This document shows, one piece after another, positions 6,496-13,454 of a stretch of DNA of 21,066 bases; positions within the stretch are counted from its first letter, which is position 1, and every line of letters begins with the position of its first letter. This DNA is from an uncultured Lachnospiraceae bacterium (lineage in GTDB: Bacteria; Bacillota; Clostridia; Lachnospirales; Lachnospiraceae), in the NCBI GenBank assembly GCA_910588895.1, contig CAJUSS010000056.1:1-21066 (forward strand), written 5' to 3'. The notes beneath the pieces were generated by a model that was not told the origin of the DNA, searched no databases, and saw nothing but the letters and a program-made list of their open reading frames with translations. Position numbers and translations under genes: made by a program.

Positions 6496-7647
6496 CTAAT
6501 GGCTCTGGAGCCCCGGCATCCAGCCGTCTTCCCCCTTCAGCACATTTTCCCTCGTATAGAGCTCTGCCTCTCCCTCATCCAGCATATGGCACCATCCCGG
6601 CCGCAGAGCCTCCCCGCCGCCCACCGCGCCGGGGCCCTTGCATGCATACTCTGCAAAAAAGGACGTTACATGGGCCATCTCCTTTCCCCAGTCGTCCCAG
6701 CCCGCCGCTTTGATATGAGCGCCCAGCTCACAGCGCAGCAGGACCGTCCTTCCCCATTCTCTCCAGGGCCTGCCCAGATACACGCTCTGTTCCGGACAGT
6801 CGCTCAAGAAACGACAGCCCTCCATCACATAGCCAAAGGGCAGCCCCTCTGGCGTGGAGGGCGCCGTCACATAGCCCTTCACCTCTCGGTCCACATCCTT
6901 TGAAAAAAAGGTGCAGGCCTCAAAATAGGCCGTGGCACCGCCAAAGATAAAGTCTACCTCCCCTTCTATATAGCACCCCTTATAATATTGGCGGTTGTTC
7001 CTTCTGGGCGCATGCTGCTTAGGACCGACAAAGCCGTCCTTCTCGATCTCCTTTAAAGGCAGGGGAGCCGTGAACAAGGTGTCCTGCCAGCCCAAGAGCC
7101 TGCAGCTATCTGCGGTCAGCCGGTCTCCGTCCGCATAAAGGGCGATCGCCTGCCCGGCTTCTGTCCCCGGCCCAGCGCTGTTTTCGATCGTCAGCCCCTT
7201 CAAGGTCACATCATCCGCATCTACAAAAAAGGTATAAGTCCGAAAGGTCCCTCTCTTCTTCCCATCCTCCAAGATCTCCTTCGCCCCCAGTCCCCAGGTG
7301 ATGACCACATCCCCCGAAGATCCATCCGCTCCAACGCCCTCTCCTTGCTGCACGTCTCCCGGCACCGCCTCGATCGTCACCCCGGGGATCCGGACCGTCA
7401 CCTGCTCCCGATAGATACCGGGGTAGATCAAGATCCGTCTCTCCAGCGTCGGATCTGCACCCAAAAGATCCAGCGCCTCCTGCAGCGAACTGCAGACACG
7501 CCTGGCCTCCGCCCGGCCCTCTCCGGTCGCCTCCGCTCCTCTCTCCTCTGCCCCCTCCTTTGTTCTTCCCGCTGCTCTCCATATATCCATCCCCATGAGC
7601 ACATGTCGCCCCGTGGGCACACGCCCATCCTTCGATACCTCGATCAT
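6496..7647 (-). CDS. Pectinesterase (pectin methylesterase), no signal peptide
   Basis: Removes methyl esters from pectin or methylated oligogalacturonides. This is a 383-residue member of carbohydrate esterase family 8 (right-handed parallel beta-helix). Family motifs are present in order: GQAIALY (Gln166), WQDTLF (Gln188, Asp189), YIEGEVDFIFG (Asp232), YVTAPS and LGRPWREWG (Arg293, Trp295). These match the known catalytic Gln, Asp, Asp, Arg and Trp set. There is no hydrophobic N-terminal signal; residues 1-50 are charged, low-complexity and Gly/Glu/Arg/Ala-rich. The enzyme is therefore probably cytoplasmic, acting on imported oligosaccharides. A start at Met18 or Met20 is possible. The ATG at 7647 has AGAGGAGAG upstream. 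The gene is isolated, with a terminator upstream ending the guaB transcript. Confidence 0.88.
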   Translation of the reverse strand: MIEVSKDGRVPTGRHVLMGMDIWRAAGRTKEGAEERGAEATGEGRAEARRVCSSLQEALDLLGADPTLERRILIYPGIYREQVTVRIPGVTIEAVPGDVQQGEGVGADGSSGDVVITWGLGAKEILEDGKKRGTFRTYTFFVDADDVTLKGLTIENSAGPGTEAGQAIALYADGDRLTADSCRLLGWQDTLFTAPLPLKEIEKDGFVGPKQHAPRRNNRQYYKGCYIEGEVDFIFGGATAYFEACTFFSKDVDREVKGYVTAPSTPEGLPFGYVMEGCRFLSDCPEQSVYLGRPWREWGRTVLLRCELGAHIKAAGWDDWGKEMAHVTSFFAEYACKGPGAVGGGEALRPGWCHMLDEGEAELYTRENVLKGEDGWMPGLQSH

Positions 7648-7720
7648 CCTGCACTCTCCTCTCCGTCAGCTCGGATCCTCCTCTTTCCTATATCTGCATC
7701 TTTATATGACCACAGCAAGG

Positions 7721-7774
7721 CAAAAAAGGGGAACATCTTCCCGCAGCCTTCCTCGACTGCGGGAAAATGCTCCC
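7721..7774 (-). terminator. Intrinsic terminator of guaB
   Basis: Read on the minus strand, a long stem is formed. TTCCCGCAG (7738-7746, plus numbering) pairs perfectly with CTGCGGGAA (7757-7765), extended by ATG/CAT and GGGA/TCCC. The stem ends in a run of six T on the minus strand (A-run 7722-7727). It lies about 75 bp after the guaB stop and separates guaB from the pectinesterase gene. Confidence 0.8.
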
Positions 7775-7847
7775 TGCTCTCCCCCTTATGTGCATCTCCG
7801 TCAAGCATGTCCATACCAGCCCGGCCCGGCGGCACCTGGCGCCTCCA

Positions 7848-9302
7848 TCACGCCTCGATACTGTAGTTCGGAGCTTCCTTCGTGATATGGATATCATGGG
7901 GATGGCTCTCCTTTAAGGAAGCCGCAGAGATCTTGATGAAACGTCCGTTCTCCTGCAGAGCAGGGACATCCTTCGCTCCACAATACCCCATACCCGAGCG
8001 CAAGCCGCCCAAAAGCTGGAACACGGTATCCTCTACCAGACCCTTGTACGCGACCCGGCCTTCCACGCCCTCCGGCACCAGCTTTTTGGCATCATCCTGG
8101 AAATAGCGGTCCTTGCTTCCGTTCTCCATAGCTGCGATCGAGCCCATTCCCCGGTACACCTTATATTTTCTGCCCTGGTACAGCTCAAAGGTCCCCGGGC
8201 TCTCGTCACAGCCAGCCAGCAGGCTTCCCATCATACAGACGCTGCCGCCCGCTGCGATCGCCTTGGTGATATCGCCGGAGTACTTGATCCCTCCGTCTGC
8301 GATGATCGGGATATCATACTCCTTCGCCACAGCATAGCAATCCATGATCGCGGTCACCTGGGGCACACCGATCCCGGCCACCACGCGAGTGGTACAGATG
8401 GATCCCGGACCGATGCCTACCTTCACCGCGTCCACACCTGCCTCGATCAGCGCTCTGGTCGCTTCTCCTGTAGCCACATTCCCGGCCACCACCTGCAGAT
8501 CCGGATATGCCTCCTTGATCATCTTCACACAGCGGATCACATTGGCCGAATGACCATGGGCAGAATCCAGCACGATCACATCCACCTTTGCCTTGACCAA
8601 TGCCTCGACCCGCTCCAGCACGTTCGCCGTGATCCCCACACCTGCGCCGCAGAGCAGCCTTCCCTGCTCATCCTTTGCCGACTGGGGGTACCGGATCTGC
8701 TTCTCGATGTCCTTGATCGTGATCAGGCCCTTCAAGTTAAAGTCATCGTCTACGATGGGGAGCTTCTCCACCCTGGCCTTCGCCAAGATGCTCTTCGCCT
8801 CCATCATCGTAATGCCTTCCTTCGCCGTCACCAGGTTCTCACTGGTCATGCACTCCTTGATCTTGCGGGAAAAATTCTCCTCAAACTTCAGATCCCGGTT
8901 CGTGATGATCCCCACCAGCCTCTTTCCTTCGGTGATCGGCACGCCGGAGATACGGAACTTCGCCATGAGCTCGTCCGCATCCTTCAAGGTGTGCTCCGGT
9001 GATAAAGAAAAAGGATCGGTGATCACGCCATTTTCCGAACGTTTTACCTTATCCACTTCATCTGCCTGTGCCTGGACAGACATGTTCTTATGGATGATGC
9101 CGATGCCGCCCTGTCTGGCCATAGCGATCGCCATCCGATGCTCGGTCACTGTGTCCATCCCGGCGCTCATCAGAGGAATGTTCAGTCGGATCTTTTTCGT
9201 TAGATGAGTAGCCAGCTCTACCTGGTTAGGGATCACTTCTGAATAGGACGGGACCAGCAGCACGTCATCAAAGGTGATGCCCTCTCCAATAATAGTACCC
9301 AT
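7848..9302 (-). CDS. guaB: Inosine-5'-monophosphate dehydrogenase
   Basis: Oxidises IMP to XMP with NAD+, the committed step of GMP synthesis. The start is set at the ATG at 9302, giving 484 residues and the family-typical N-terminus MGTIIGEGITFDDVLLVPSYS. The frame is also open back to 9374, but that ATG sits within a few bases of the predicted transcription start and has no ribosome binding site. Seen: two CBS domains (about 95-205), VLDSAHGHS, GIGPGSICTTR with the catalytic Cys303, and the C-terminal flap region with YRGMGSIAAM and EGVEGRVAYKG. It is complete, with its own promoter upstream and an intrinsic terminator downstream. Confidence 0.97.
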   Translation of the reverse strand: MGTIIGEGITFDDVLLVPSYSEVIPNQVELATHLTKKIRLNIPLMSAGMDTVTEHRMAIAMARQGGIGIIHKNMSVQAQADEVDKVKRSENGVITDPFSLSPEHTLKDADELMAKFRISGVPITEGKRLVGIITNRDLKFEENFSRKIKECMTSENLVTAKEGITMMEAKSILAKARVEKLPIVDDDFNLKGLITIKDIEKQIRYPQSAKDEQGRLLCGAGVGITANVLERVEALVKAKVDVIVLDSAHGHSANVIRCVKMIKEAYPDLQVVAGNVATGEATRALIEAGVDAVKVGIGPGSICTTRVVAGIGVPQVTAIMDCYAVAKEYDIPIIADGGIKYSGDITKAIAAGGSVCMMGSLLAGCDESPGTFELYQGRKYKVYRGMGSIAAMENGSKDRYFQDDAKKLVPEGVEGRVAYKGLVEDTVFQLLGGLRSGMGYCGAKDVPALQENGRFIKISAASLKESHPHDIHITKEAPNYSIEA

Positions 9303-9386
9303 AGGTTTTTCCTCGCTTTCTTTGGATTTTTTTAAGCGGCGGCAAAAGGACCAGCCGATCTGTCGCACGCTCATTGTTAATAGTTA

Positions 9387-9415
9387 ATTTTAGCAAACTT
9401 TCTCTCGATCGTCAA
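9387..9415 (-). promoter_or_regulatory. guaB promoter
   Basis: On the minus strand TTGACG (plus 9410-9415) and TAAAAT (plus 9387-9392) are separated by 17 bp. The predicted start near 9380 gives a leader of about 78 nt before the chosen guaB ATG. That is too short to hold a purine riboswitch together with an expression platform. Confidence 0.75.
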
Positions 9416-9423
9416 ACGTTTGA
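9412..9423. promoter_or_regulatory. 12-bp perfect palindrome on the guaB -35 box
   Basis: TCAAACGTTTGA is perfectly self-complementary and overlaps four bases of the guaB -35 hexamer. A dimeric repressor bound here would block RNA polymerase. The position is suggestive, but the cognate protein is unknown and a palindrome of this length can arise by chance. Confidence 0.4.
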
Positions 9424-9511
9424 AAGCGTCTATTCATTCAATTTACTTATAACTCTGCCCGCTCCTTCTTATGGATCCTGCAGGACCGCAAAACACCCAT
9501 GCGAACGGCAA

Positions 9512-9610
9512 AGGGGCTGCCACAGGATGCCGCTTATACAGGATATGGGAGCGCCACCCGCGTGGCCCAAACACCATACCTTGTATAGCGGCTGTCTTGC
9601 AGCAGCCCCT
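9512..9610. repeat. Roughly 100-bp imperfect inverted repeat in the guaB upstream gap
   Basis: The 382-bp gap between the guaB start and the next gene contains a long foldback. AGGGGCTGC (9512-9520) pairs perfectly with GCAGCCCCT (9602-9610). After an unpaired stretch, GCCGCTTATACA (9529-9540) pairs with TTGTATAGCGGC (9581-9592), and GGATATGG pairs with CCATACC, with single-base bulges. The apex holds GCCAC-CCGC-GTGGC (9553-9566). On the minus strand the stem is followed by only three T. It could terminate the upstream minus-strand gene, encode a structured RNA, or be a REP/MITE-like element. The rest of the gap holds only the guaB promoter and palindrome plus short GC-rich hairpins. Confidence 0.55.
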
Positions 9611-9684
9611 CTCTCCATAAGCCCCGTCAATCAGCGGGCTCTTGCAGGACCTGTCTCCATCAGTCAGCGCCAGGAGGTCCCTCT

Positions 9685-10182
9685 TTACAAAACGATCTTC
9701 CTGGGTGATGTATGGCGGATCGCCTGGAGCATCTTATCATTCGGTTCAAAGATCACCTTGACCCGCTGGCTCCCCTCCTGGTAGATCAGCGTATGGGTCT
9801 TCCTGCCCTTGTCAGCCGAAGAGCAGTCATACACCCTCATCCCATTGCTCTCATGCTCTTTCAATACATAGTGATCGGAAGGAGCCACCATGATCAGCTG
9901 GTCCTTGGTACACTCCAGTAATTTCTTCCTCCTGGACCTGCCCAAGATCTTATCGATGGTCAGGCCGCCGTCCACATAGAGATATTCATATTCTACGCTG
10001 AGCATCTGGAAAAGGAAATAGGTCGCGGCTCCTACCGCGCCTAAGAGCAAGATCCCCCAGACTGTGCCAAATGCCAGCAGAAGGGAGGCTGCGCATAAGA
10101 TCCCCAATGCGATACGTGCCGGCCAGGCATAGACCGGGTCCTTTCGTTTTACTAGCCACTCTACATATGTGTCTTGATCCAT
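9685..10182 (-). CDS. Small two-helix membrane protein of unknown function (possibly DUF6106)
   Basis: A 165-residue protein. An N-terminal MDQDTYVEWLVKRKDPVYAW segment is followed by two adjacent hydrophobic helices (about 22-39 and 41-58). A soluble C-terminal domain of about 105 residues is rich in beta-type sequence (YEYLYVDGGLTIDKILG, RRKKLLECTKDQLIMVAP, RVKVIFEPNDKML). The pattern of short membrane anchor plus PH-like beta domain suits a cytoplasmic sensor or scaffold, but no catalytic motif is seen. From memory it resembles DUF6106 of Lachnospiraceae; I could not verify this. AAAGGAG lies upstream of the ATG at 10182. It sits between the groEL terminator and guaB on the same strand, and no strong promoter of its own is obvious. 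Confidence 0.78.
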   Translation of the reverse strand: MDQDTYVEWLVKRKDPVYAWPARIALGILCAASLLLAFGTVWGILLLGAVGAATYFLFQMLSVEYEYLYVDGGLTIDKILGRSRRKKLLECTKDQLIMVAPSDHYVLKEHESNGMRVYDCSSADKGRKTHTLIYQEGSQRVKVIFEPNDKMLQAIRHTSPRKIVL

Positions 10183-10217
10183 AGGTCGTGGAGCTCCTTT
10201 CGTAGGTTTCGCGCGAT

Positions 10218-10258
10218 AAGGAAAGCCTGGCGCATGTAAACATGGCCAGGCCTTTCTC
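10218..10258 (-). terminator. Intrinsic terminator of groESL
   Basis: GCCTGGC (10225-10231) pairs with GCCAGGC (10245-10251), and an inner CATG/CATG stem closes the loop. On the minus strand the hairpin is preceded by AAAG and followed by TTTCCTT. It lies about 35-60 bp beyond the groEL stop. Flanking A and T runs make it potentially bidirectional. Confidence 0.7.
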
Positions 10259-10283
10259 TCATCTGCCAGACGTTTTCTCTCGC

Positions 10284-11906
10284 TTACATCATCCCGCCCA
10301 TCCCGGCGCCGGCCGGCATAGCAGGTGTCTCTTCCTTAATATTAGCAACAACCGACTCCGTTGTCAATAAGGTAGATGCAACACTGGTGGCATTCTGCAG
10401 AGCGCTCCTGGTCACCTTCGCCGGATCCAGGATGCCTGCTTTGATCATATCCACATACTCTTCCTTGTATGCGTCAAAGCCTACGCCTACCTCTGACTCT
10501 TTCACCTTATTGATGATCACGGAGCCTTCCAGTCCGGCATTTGCCACGATGTGGTACAGCGGGGACTCCAGCGCCTTTAAGATGATCTTCGCGCCGGTCT
10601 TCTCATCGCCTTCCAGATCCTTTAGGATGCCTTTGATCTTCTCTGCGGTGTGGACATACGCAGAACCGCCGCCTGCGATGATGCCTTCCTCCACAGCGGC
10701 CTTGGTCGCTGCCAGCGCATCCTCCATACGATGCTTTGCTTCCTTCATCTCGGTCTCGGTAGCTGCGCCAACACGGATCACTGCCACGCCGCCGGCCAGT
10801 TTCGCCAGTCTCTCCTGCAGCTTCTCTTTATCGAAATCAGAGGTGGTCTCTTCGATCTGGGAGCGGATCTGTGCCACGCGCGCGCTGATCTCGCTCTTCT
10901 CTCCGCAGCCGTCCACGATGATGGTGTTCTCCTTCTGGACCTTTACAGACTTCGCACGGCCTAACTGGGACATATCCACTTCCTTTAAGTCCAAGCCCAG
11001 CTCGTCGGAGATCACCTGGCCGCCGGTCAGGATCGCGATATCCTTCAGCATCTCTTTTCTCCTGTCGCCGTAGCCCGGAGCCTTGACCGCGACTACATTG
11101 AAGGTGCCTCTCAGCTTATTGACGATCAGGGTGGTCAGAGCCTCGCCCTCAACATCCTCCGCGATGATCAGCAGCTTCGCGCCAGTCTTCACCACCTGCT
11201 CTAACAGAGGCAGGATCTCCTGGATATTGGAGATCTTCTTGTCGGTGATCAGGATATAGGGATCGTCCAGGACAGCCTCCATCTTATCCATATCGGTAGC
11301 CATATAAGCCGATACATAGCCCCTGTCGAACTGCATGCCTTCCACCAGATCCAGCTCGGTCTTCATGGTCTTCGACTCCTCGATGGTGATAACGCCGTCC
11401 TTGGAAACCTTCTCCATAGCGTCCGCTACCATCTGGCCTACCTCGTCATCGGATGCGGAGATCGCTGCCACTCTGGCGATCTGCTCCTTACTCTCGATCG
11501 GCTTGGACATCTCCTTGATGCTCTCTACAGCCGCCTCACAGGCCTTCTTCATACCCTTGCGCAGGACGATGGGGTTCGCGCCTGCTGCCAGGTTCTTCAT
11601 CCCCTCATTGATCATCGCCTGGGCTAAGACCGTAGCCGTGGTGGTGCCGTCGCCAGCCACATCATTGGTCTTGGTGGCTACTTCCTTCACCAGCTGTGCG
11701 CCCATGTTCTCAAATGCGTCCTCCAGCTCGATCTCCTTTGCGATGGTAACGCCATCATTGGTGATCAGCGGGGTGCCAAAGGATTTGTCCAGGACCACAT
11801 TGCGTCCCTTGGGGCCTAAAGTGACACGGACGGTATCCGCCAACTGATCTACTCCGTTTTCTAATGCTTTTCTGGCATCTACGCCATATTTGATCTGCTT
11901 TGCCAT
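10284..11906 (-). CDS. groL: Chaperonin GroEL (Hsp60)
   Basis: The 540-residue subunit of the double-ring ATP-dependent chaperonin that folds proteins together with GroES. The sequence is collinear with the family throughout: TLGPKGRNVVL near residue 30, the ATPase segment AGDGTTTATVLAQAM around 85-99, VGAATETEMKEAKHR with the conserved region for ATP hydrolysis, and the Gly/Met-rich tail ending GAGMGGMM. GGAGGT stands about 10 nt before the ATG at 11906. It is the second gene after groES, but the 219-bp spacer between them is unusually long. The CIRCE operator upstream of groES implies HrcA control of both. Confidence 0.98.
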   Translation of the reverse strand: MAKQIKYGVDARKALENGVDQLADTVRVTLGPKGRNVVLDKSFGTPLITNDGVTIAKEIELEDAFENMGAQLVKEVATKTNDVAGDGTTTATVLAQAMINEGMKNLAAGANPIVLRKGMKKACEAAVESIKEMSKPIESKEQIARVAAISASDDEVGQMVADAMEKVSKDGVITIEESKTMKTELDLVEGMQFDRGYVSAYMATDMDKMEAVLDDPYILITDKKISNIQEILPLLEQVVKTGAKLLIIAEDVEGEALTTLIVNKLRGTFNVVAVKAPGYGDRRKEMLKDIAILTGGQVISDELGLDLKEVDMSQLGRAKSVKVQKENTIIVDGCGEKSEISARVAQIRSQIEETTSDFDKEKLQERLAKLAGGVAVIRVGAATETEMKEAKHRMEDALAATKAAVEEGIIAGGGSAYVHTAEKIKGILKDLEGDEKTGAKIILKALESPLYHIVANAGLEGSVIINKVKESEVGVGFDAYKEEYVDMIKAGILDPAKVTRSALQNATSVASTLLTTESVVANIKEETPAMPAGAGMGGMM

Positions 11907-12125
11907 GATCGATCTACCTCCAACTATTTTTCAAATATGCTCTTTCTATCTACAACGTCTATCTGCGATATATTTTCCGGTCGGCCTCCCAGCCGATCTT
12001 CGGCCATCTTTTATCGCCTGCGCGACACTTGCAGCACTCGCTCCGCCCTGTCGCGCCGGACTCCTTGATCCGCCGGATTTCCGGCGCAGGTGTCCAAACG
12101 ACCGCTAACGCAGCCCTCCGCCAGA
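11907..12125 (-). other. Structured 219-bp groES-groEL spacer
   Basis: Three hairpins can be drawn on the minus-strand mRNA. First, CGCCGG/CCGGCG with a 4-nt loop (plus 12071-12086). Second, GCGCGACA (12020-12027) with TGTCGCGC (12049-12056). Third, a GCCGA-TCGGC-GCCGA set in which TCGGC (plus 11992-11996, where the plus strand reads GCCGA) can pair with either flanking GCCGA (plus 12000-12004 or 11981-11985, reading TCGGC), so two alternative stems exist. No T-run follows, so full termination is unlikely. The centre is GC-rich, while the groEL-proximal 70 bp is AT-rich. No credible reading frame is seen. It may tune groEL relative to groES by processing, pausing or attenuation, or be a decayed insertion. 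Confidence 0.5.
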
Positions 12126-12410
12126 TCACTGGATCACGGCAAGGATATCATTCTGCTTCACGATCACATACTTTTCCTCATCTACTTCCACGTCCGTTCC
12201 GGAATACTTGGAGTAGATCACTTTATCTCCAACCTTTACCTGCATGGTGATCTCCTTGCCATCGACCACTCCCCCCGGGCCCACTGCGATGACCTCTGCC
12301 TGCTGAGGCTTCTCCTTTGCCTGGCCTGGCAGGACGATACCGGACTTGGTCGTCTCCTCTGCCACCAGCTGCTTTAAAACAACTCTGTCAAATAATGGTA
12401 CTAACTTCAT
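12126..12410 (-). CDS. groS: Co-chaperonin GroES (Hsp10)
   Basis: The 94-residue cap of the GroEL ring. The start at 12410 gives MKLVPLFDRVVLKQ, the typical N-terminus, with AGGAGG about 10 nt upstream. The frame continues upstream without support. The mobile loop that contacts GroEL (EETTKSGIVLPG, about 18-29) and the DKVIYSKYSGTDVE segment are present. It is the first gene of the groESL unit under a CIRCE/sigma-A promoter. Confidence 0.97.
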   Translation of the reverse strand: MKLVPLFDRVVLKQLVAEETTKSGIVLPGQAKEKPQQAEVIAVGPGGVVDGKEITMQVKVGDKVIYSKYSGTDVEVDEEKYVIVKQNDILAVIQ

Positions 12411-12473
12411 GATCTCATTCCTCCTAATATATGGTCTGTTTGTCACTCTTCTTACTTGTTTGCTACATGTTAA

Positions 12474-12502
12474 GTTATACCATTGTTTGTTAGCACTGTC
12501 AA
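12474..12502 (-). promoter_or_regulatory. groESL promoter
   Basis: On the minus strand a perfect TTGACA (plus 12497-12502) and TATAAC (plus 12474-12479) are spaced 17 bp apart. The -35 box lies inside the CIRCE operator, so HrcA binding directly occludes it. An A/T-rich stretch (12517-12535) upstream may act as an UP element. Confidence 0.85.
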
Positions 12503-12516
12503 GGGGCGAGTGCTAA
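12490..12516. promoter_or_regulatory. CIRCE operator (HrcA site)
   Basis: TTAGCACTG, a 9-bp spacer, then GAGTGCTAA. This matches the CIRCE inverted repeat TTAGCACTC-N9-GAGTGCTAA with one mismatch at the inner edge of one half-site. HrcA is known to repress class I heat-shock genes through this element. The mismatched base belongs to the last base pair but one of the -35 hexamer TTGACA, where the promoter sequence dictates it. Confidence 0.93.
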
Positions 12517-12539
12517 CTTTTTTATAAAAAGATCCGGAC

Positions 12540-13352
12540 CTAGATCAGCCCCAGCTTATGGAATCCATTCCACAGCCCATCCTGATCGATGGGATCGGTC
12601 ACATGATCCGCCAGCGCCTTGAGCGGTCCCACACTGTTCCCCATCGCCACCGCGATCTCGGCGTAGCGGAGCATATCTATGTCGTTCATCCCGTCCCCCA
12701 CGCCGATGGAGTCCTGCTGGCTCATCCCGAAGTGGGCCAGCATCTTCTCCATACCGGTCCCCTTGGTGATCCCCCGCCTGGTGATCTCCCCACAATATGT
12801 ATGGTCCTCCCCAAAGCTGGAGCCGGTGACCTGGAAATATCCCGGCATCCGTTCCTCAAAGATGGCCTGCACCTCCTCCACCGTGATATCCGCGCCGAAA
12901 TAGTCCAGGCTCTCCAATCCCTCCGGAAGCTCCATCCCTTCCCGGAAGATGACCTCGCCGGGCATCCCCTTTCCTTTCTTCCCGTCCCGTCTCTCCATGA
13001 ACGCATAAAAGCCAGGAGACAGATAACAATGATCGCGGTCATGGAGCATGAACAAGGCTCCATGGTCTTTTATGACCTTCATGGCCTGGCGTACACAGTC
13101 CGGCTCCAGGATCTGATGGAACACCACCTGCTCTCCGCTCCGCACATAAGCGCCGGCCGAGGCGACCACCCCGTCAAACCCGATCTCCAGCAGCCAGGGA
13201 TCCACCATGCCAAAGGGGCGCCCCGTACAGATGAACATCTTATGCCCGTTCCTTCTGGCCAGTCCCAGGGCCTTTTTCGCGCTCTCCGGCATGCGCCCGT
13301 CAAAGCCTACAAGTGTGCCGTCGATATCTAAAAATACAGCTTTCTTCTCCAT
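12540..13352 (-). CDS. Cof-type HAD-IIB family hydrolase
   Basis: A cytoplasmic haloacid-dehalogenase phosphatase of 270 residues, the usual length of the Cof/YidA group. Motif I is DIDGTLVGF (nucleophile Asp9, Asp11). Motif II is FICTGRP. A C2-type cap occupies the middle. The C-terminal motif III/IV region reads GVGDGMNDIDMLRYAEIAVAMGNS. Substrates are probably sugar phosphates or other small phosphate esters and cannot be told from sequence. The start is taken at the ATG at 13352 (MEKKAVFLDIDGT). A GTG at 13376 in the same frame would add eight residues; an AAAGGGA lies between them about 14 nt before the ATG. It lies upstream of the groES promoter on the same strand, with no clear terminator between. 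Confidence 0.9.
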   Translation of the reverse strand: MEKKAVFLDIDGTLVGFDGRMPESAKKALGLARRNGHKMFICTGRPFGMVDPWLLEIGFDGVVASAGAYVRSGEQVVFHQILEPDCVRQAMKVIKDHGALFMLHDRDHCYLSPGFYAFMERRDGKKGKGMPGEVIFREGMELPEGLESLDYFGADITVEEVQAIFEERMPGYFQVTGSSFGEDHTYCGEITRRGITKGTGMEKMLAHFGMSQQDSIGVGDGMNDIDMLRYAEIAVAMGNSVGPLKALADHVTDPIDQDGLWNGFHKLGLI

Positions 13353-13383
13353 CTCGCACCCATCCCTTTCTCTCACGCATCAA

Positions 13384-13418
13384 ATCGGCCGGCCAGTGCA
13401 TCGCTCTGGCCGGCCGGT
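13384..13418 (-). terminator. GC-rich terminator hairpin after the downstream 6-phospho-beta-glucosidase
   Basis: GGCCGGCCAG (13387-13396) pairs perfectly with CTGGCCGGCC (13406-13415) around a 9-nt loop, extended by C-G, T-G and A-T pairs. On the minus strand it is followed by GATTTG, a weak T-tract. It most likely ends the beta-glucoside operon transcript. Confidence 0.6.
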
Positions 13419-13454
13419 TCCCTTCTCTACATCCAAAACAGCCGTCTGCGCATC

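Noticed and set aside
9303..9380. Purine riboswitch or upstream coding extension of guaB
   Set aside because: The leader is only about 78 nt and shows no aptamer-like core. The in-frame upstream ATG at 9374 sits at the transcription start without a ribosome binding site.
9419..9436. CcpA cre-like site (TGAAAGCG)
   Set aside because: The second half of the consensus fails at several positions.
12525..12560. Terminator between the HAD hydrolase and groES
   Set aside because: There is a T-run, but the only available stem is GATC/GATC, too weak to call.
12558..13331. 257-codon plus-strand frame
   Set aside because: Antisense shadow of the HAD hydrolase gene; composition typical of a reverse frame in GC-rich DNA.
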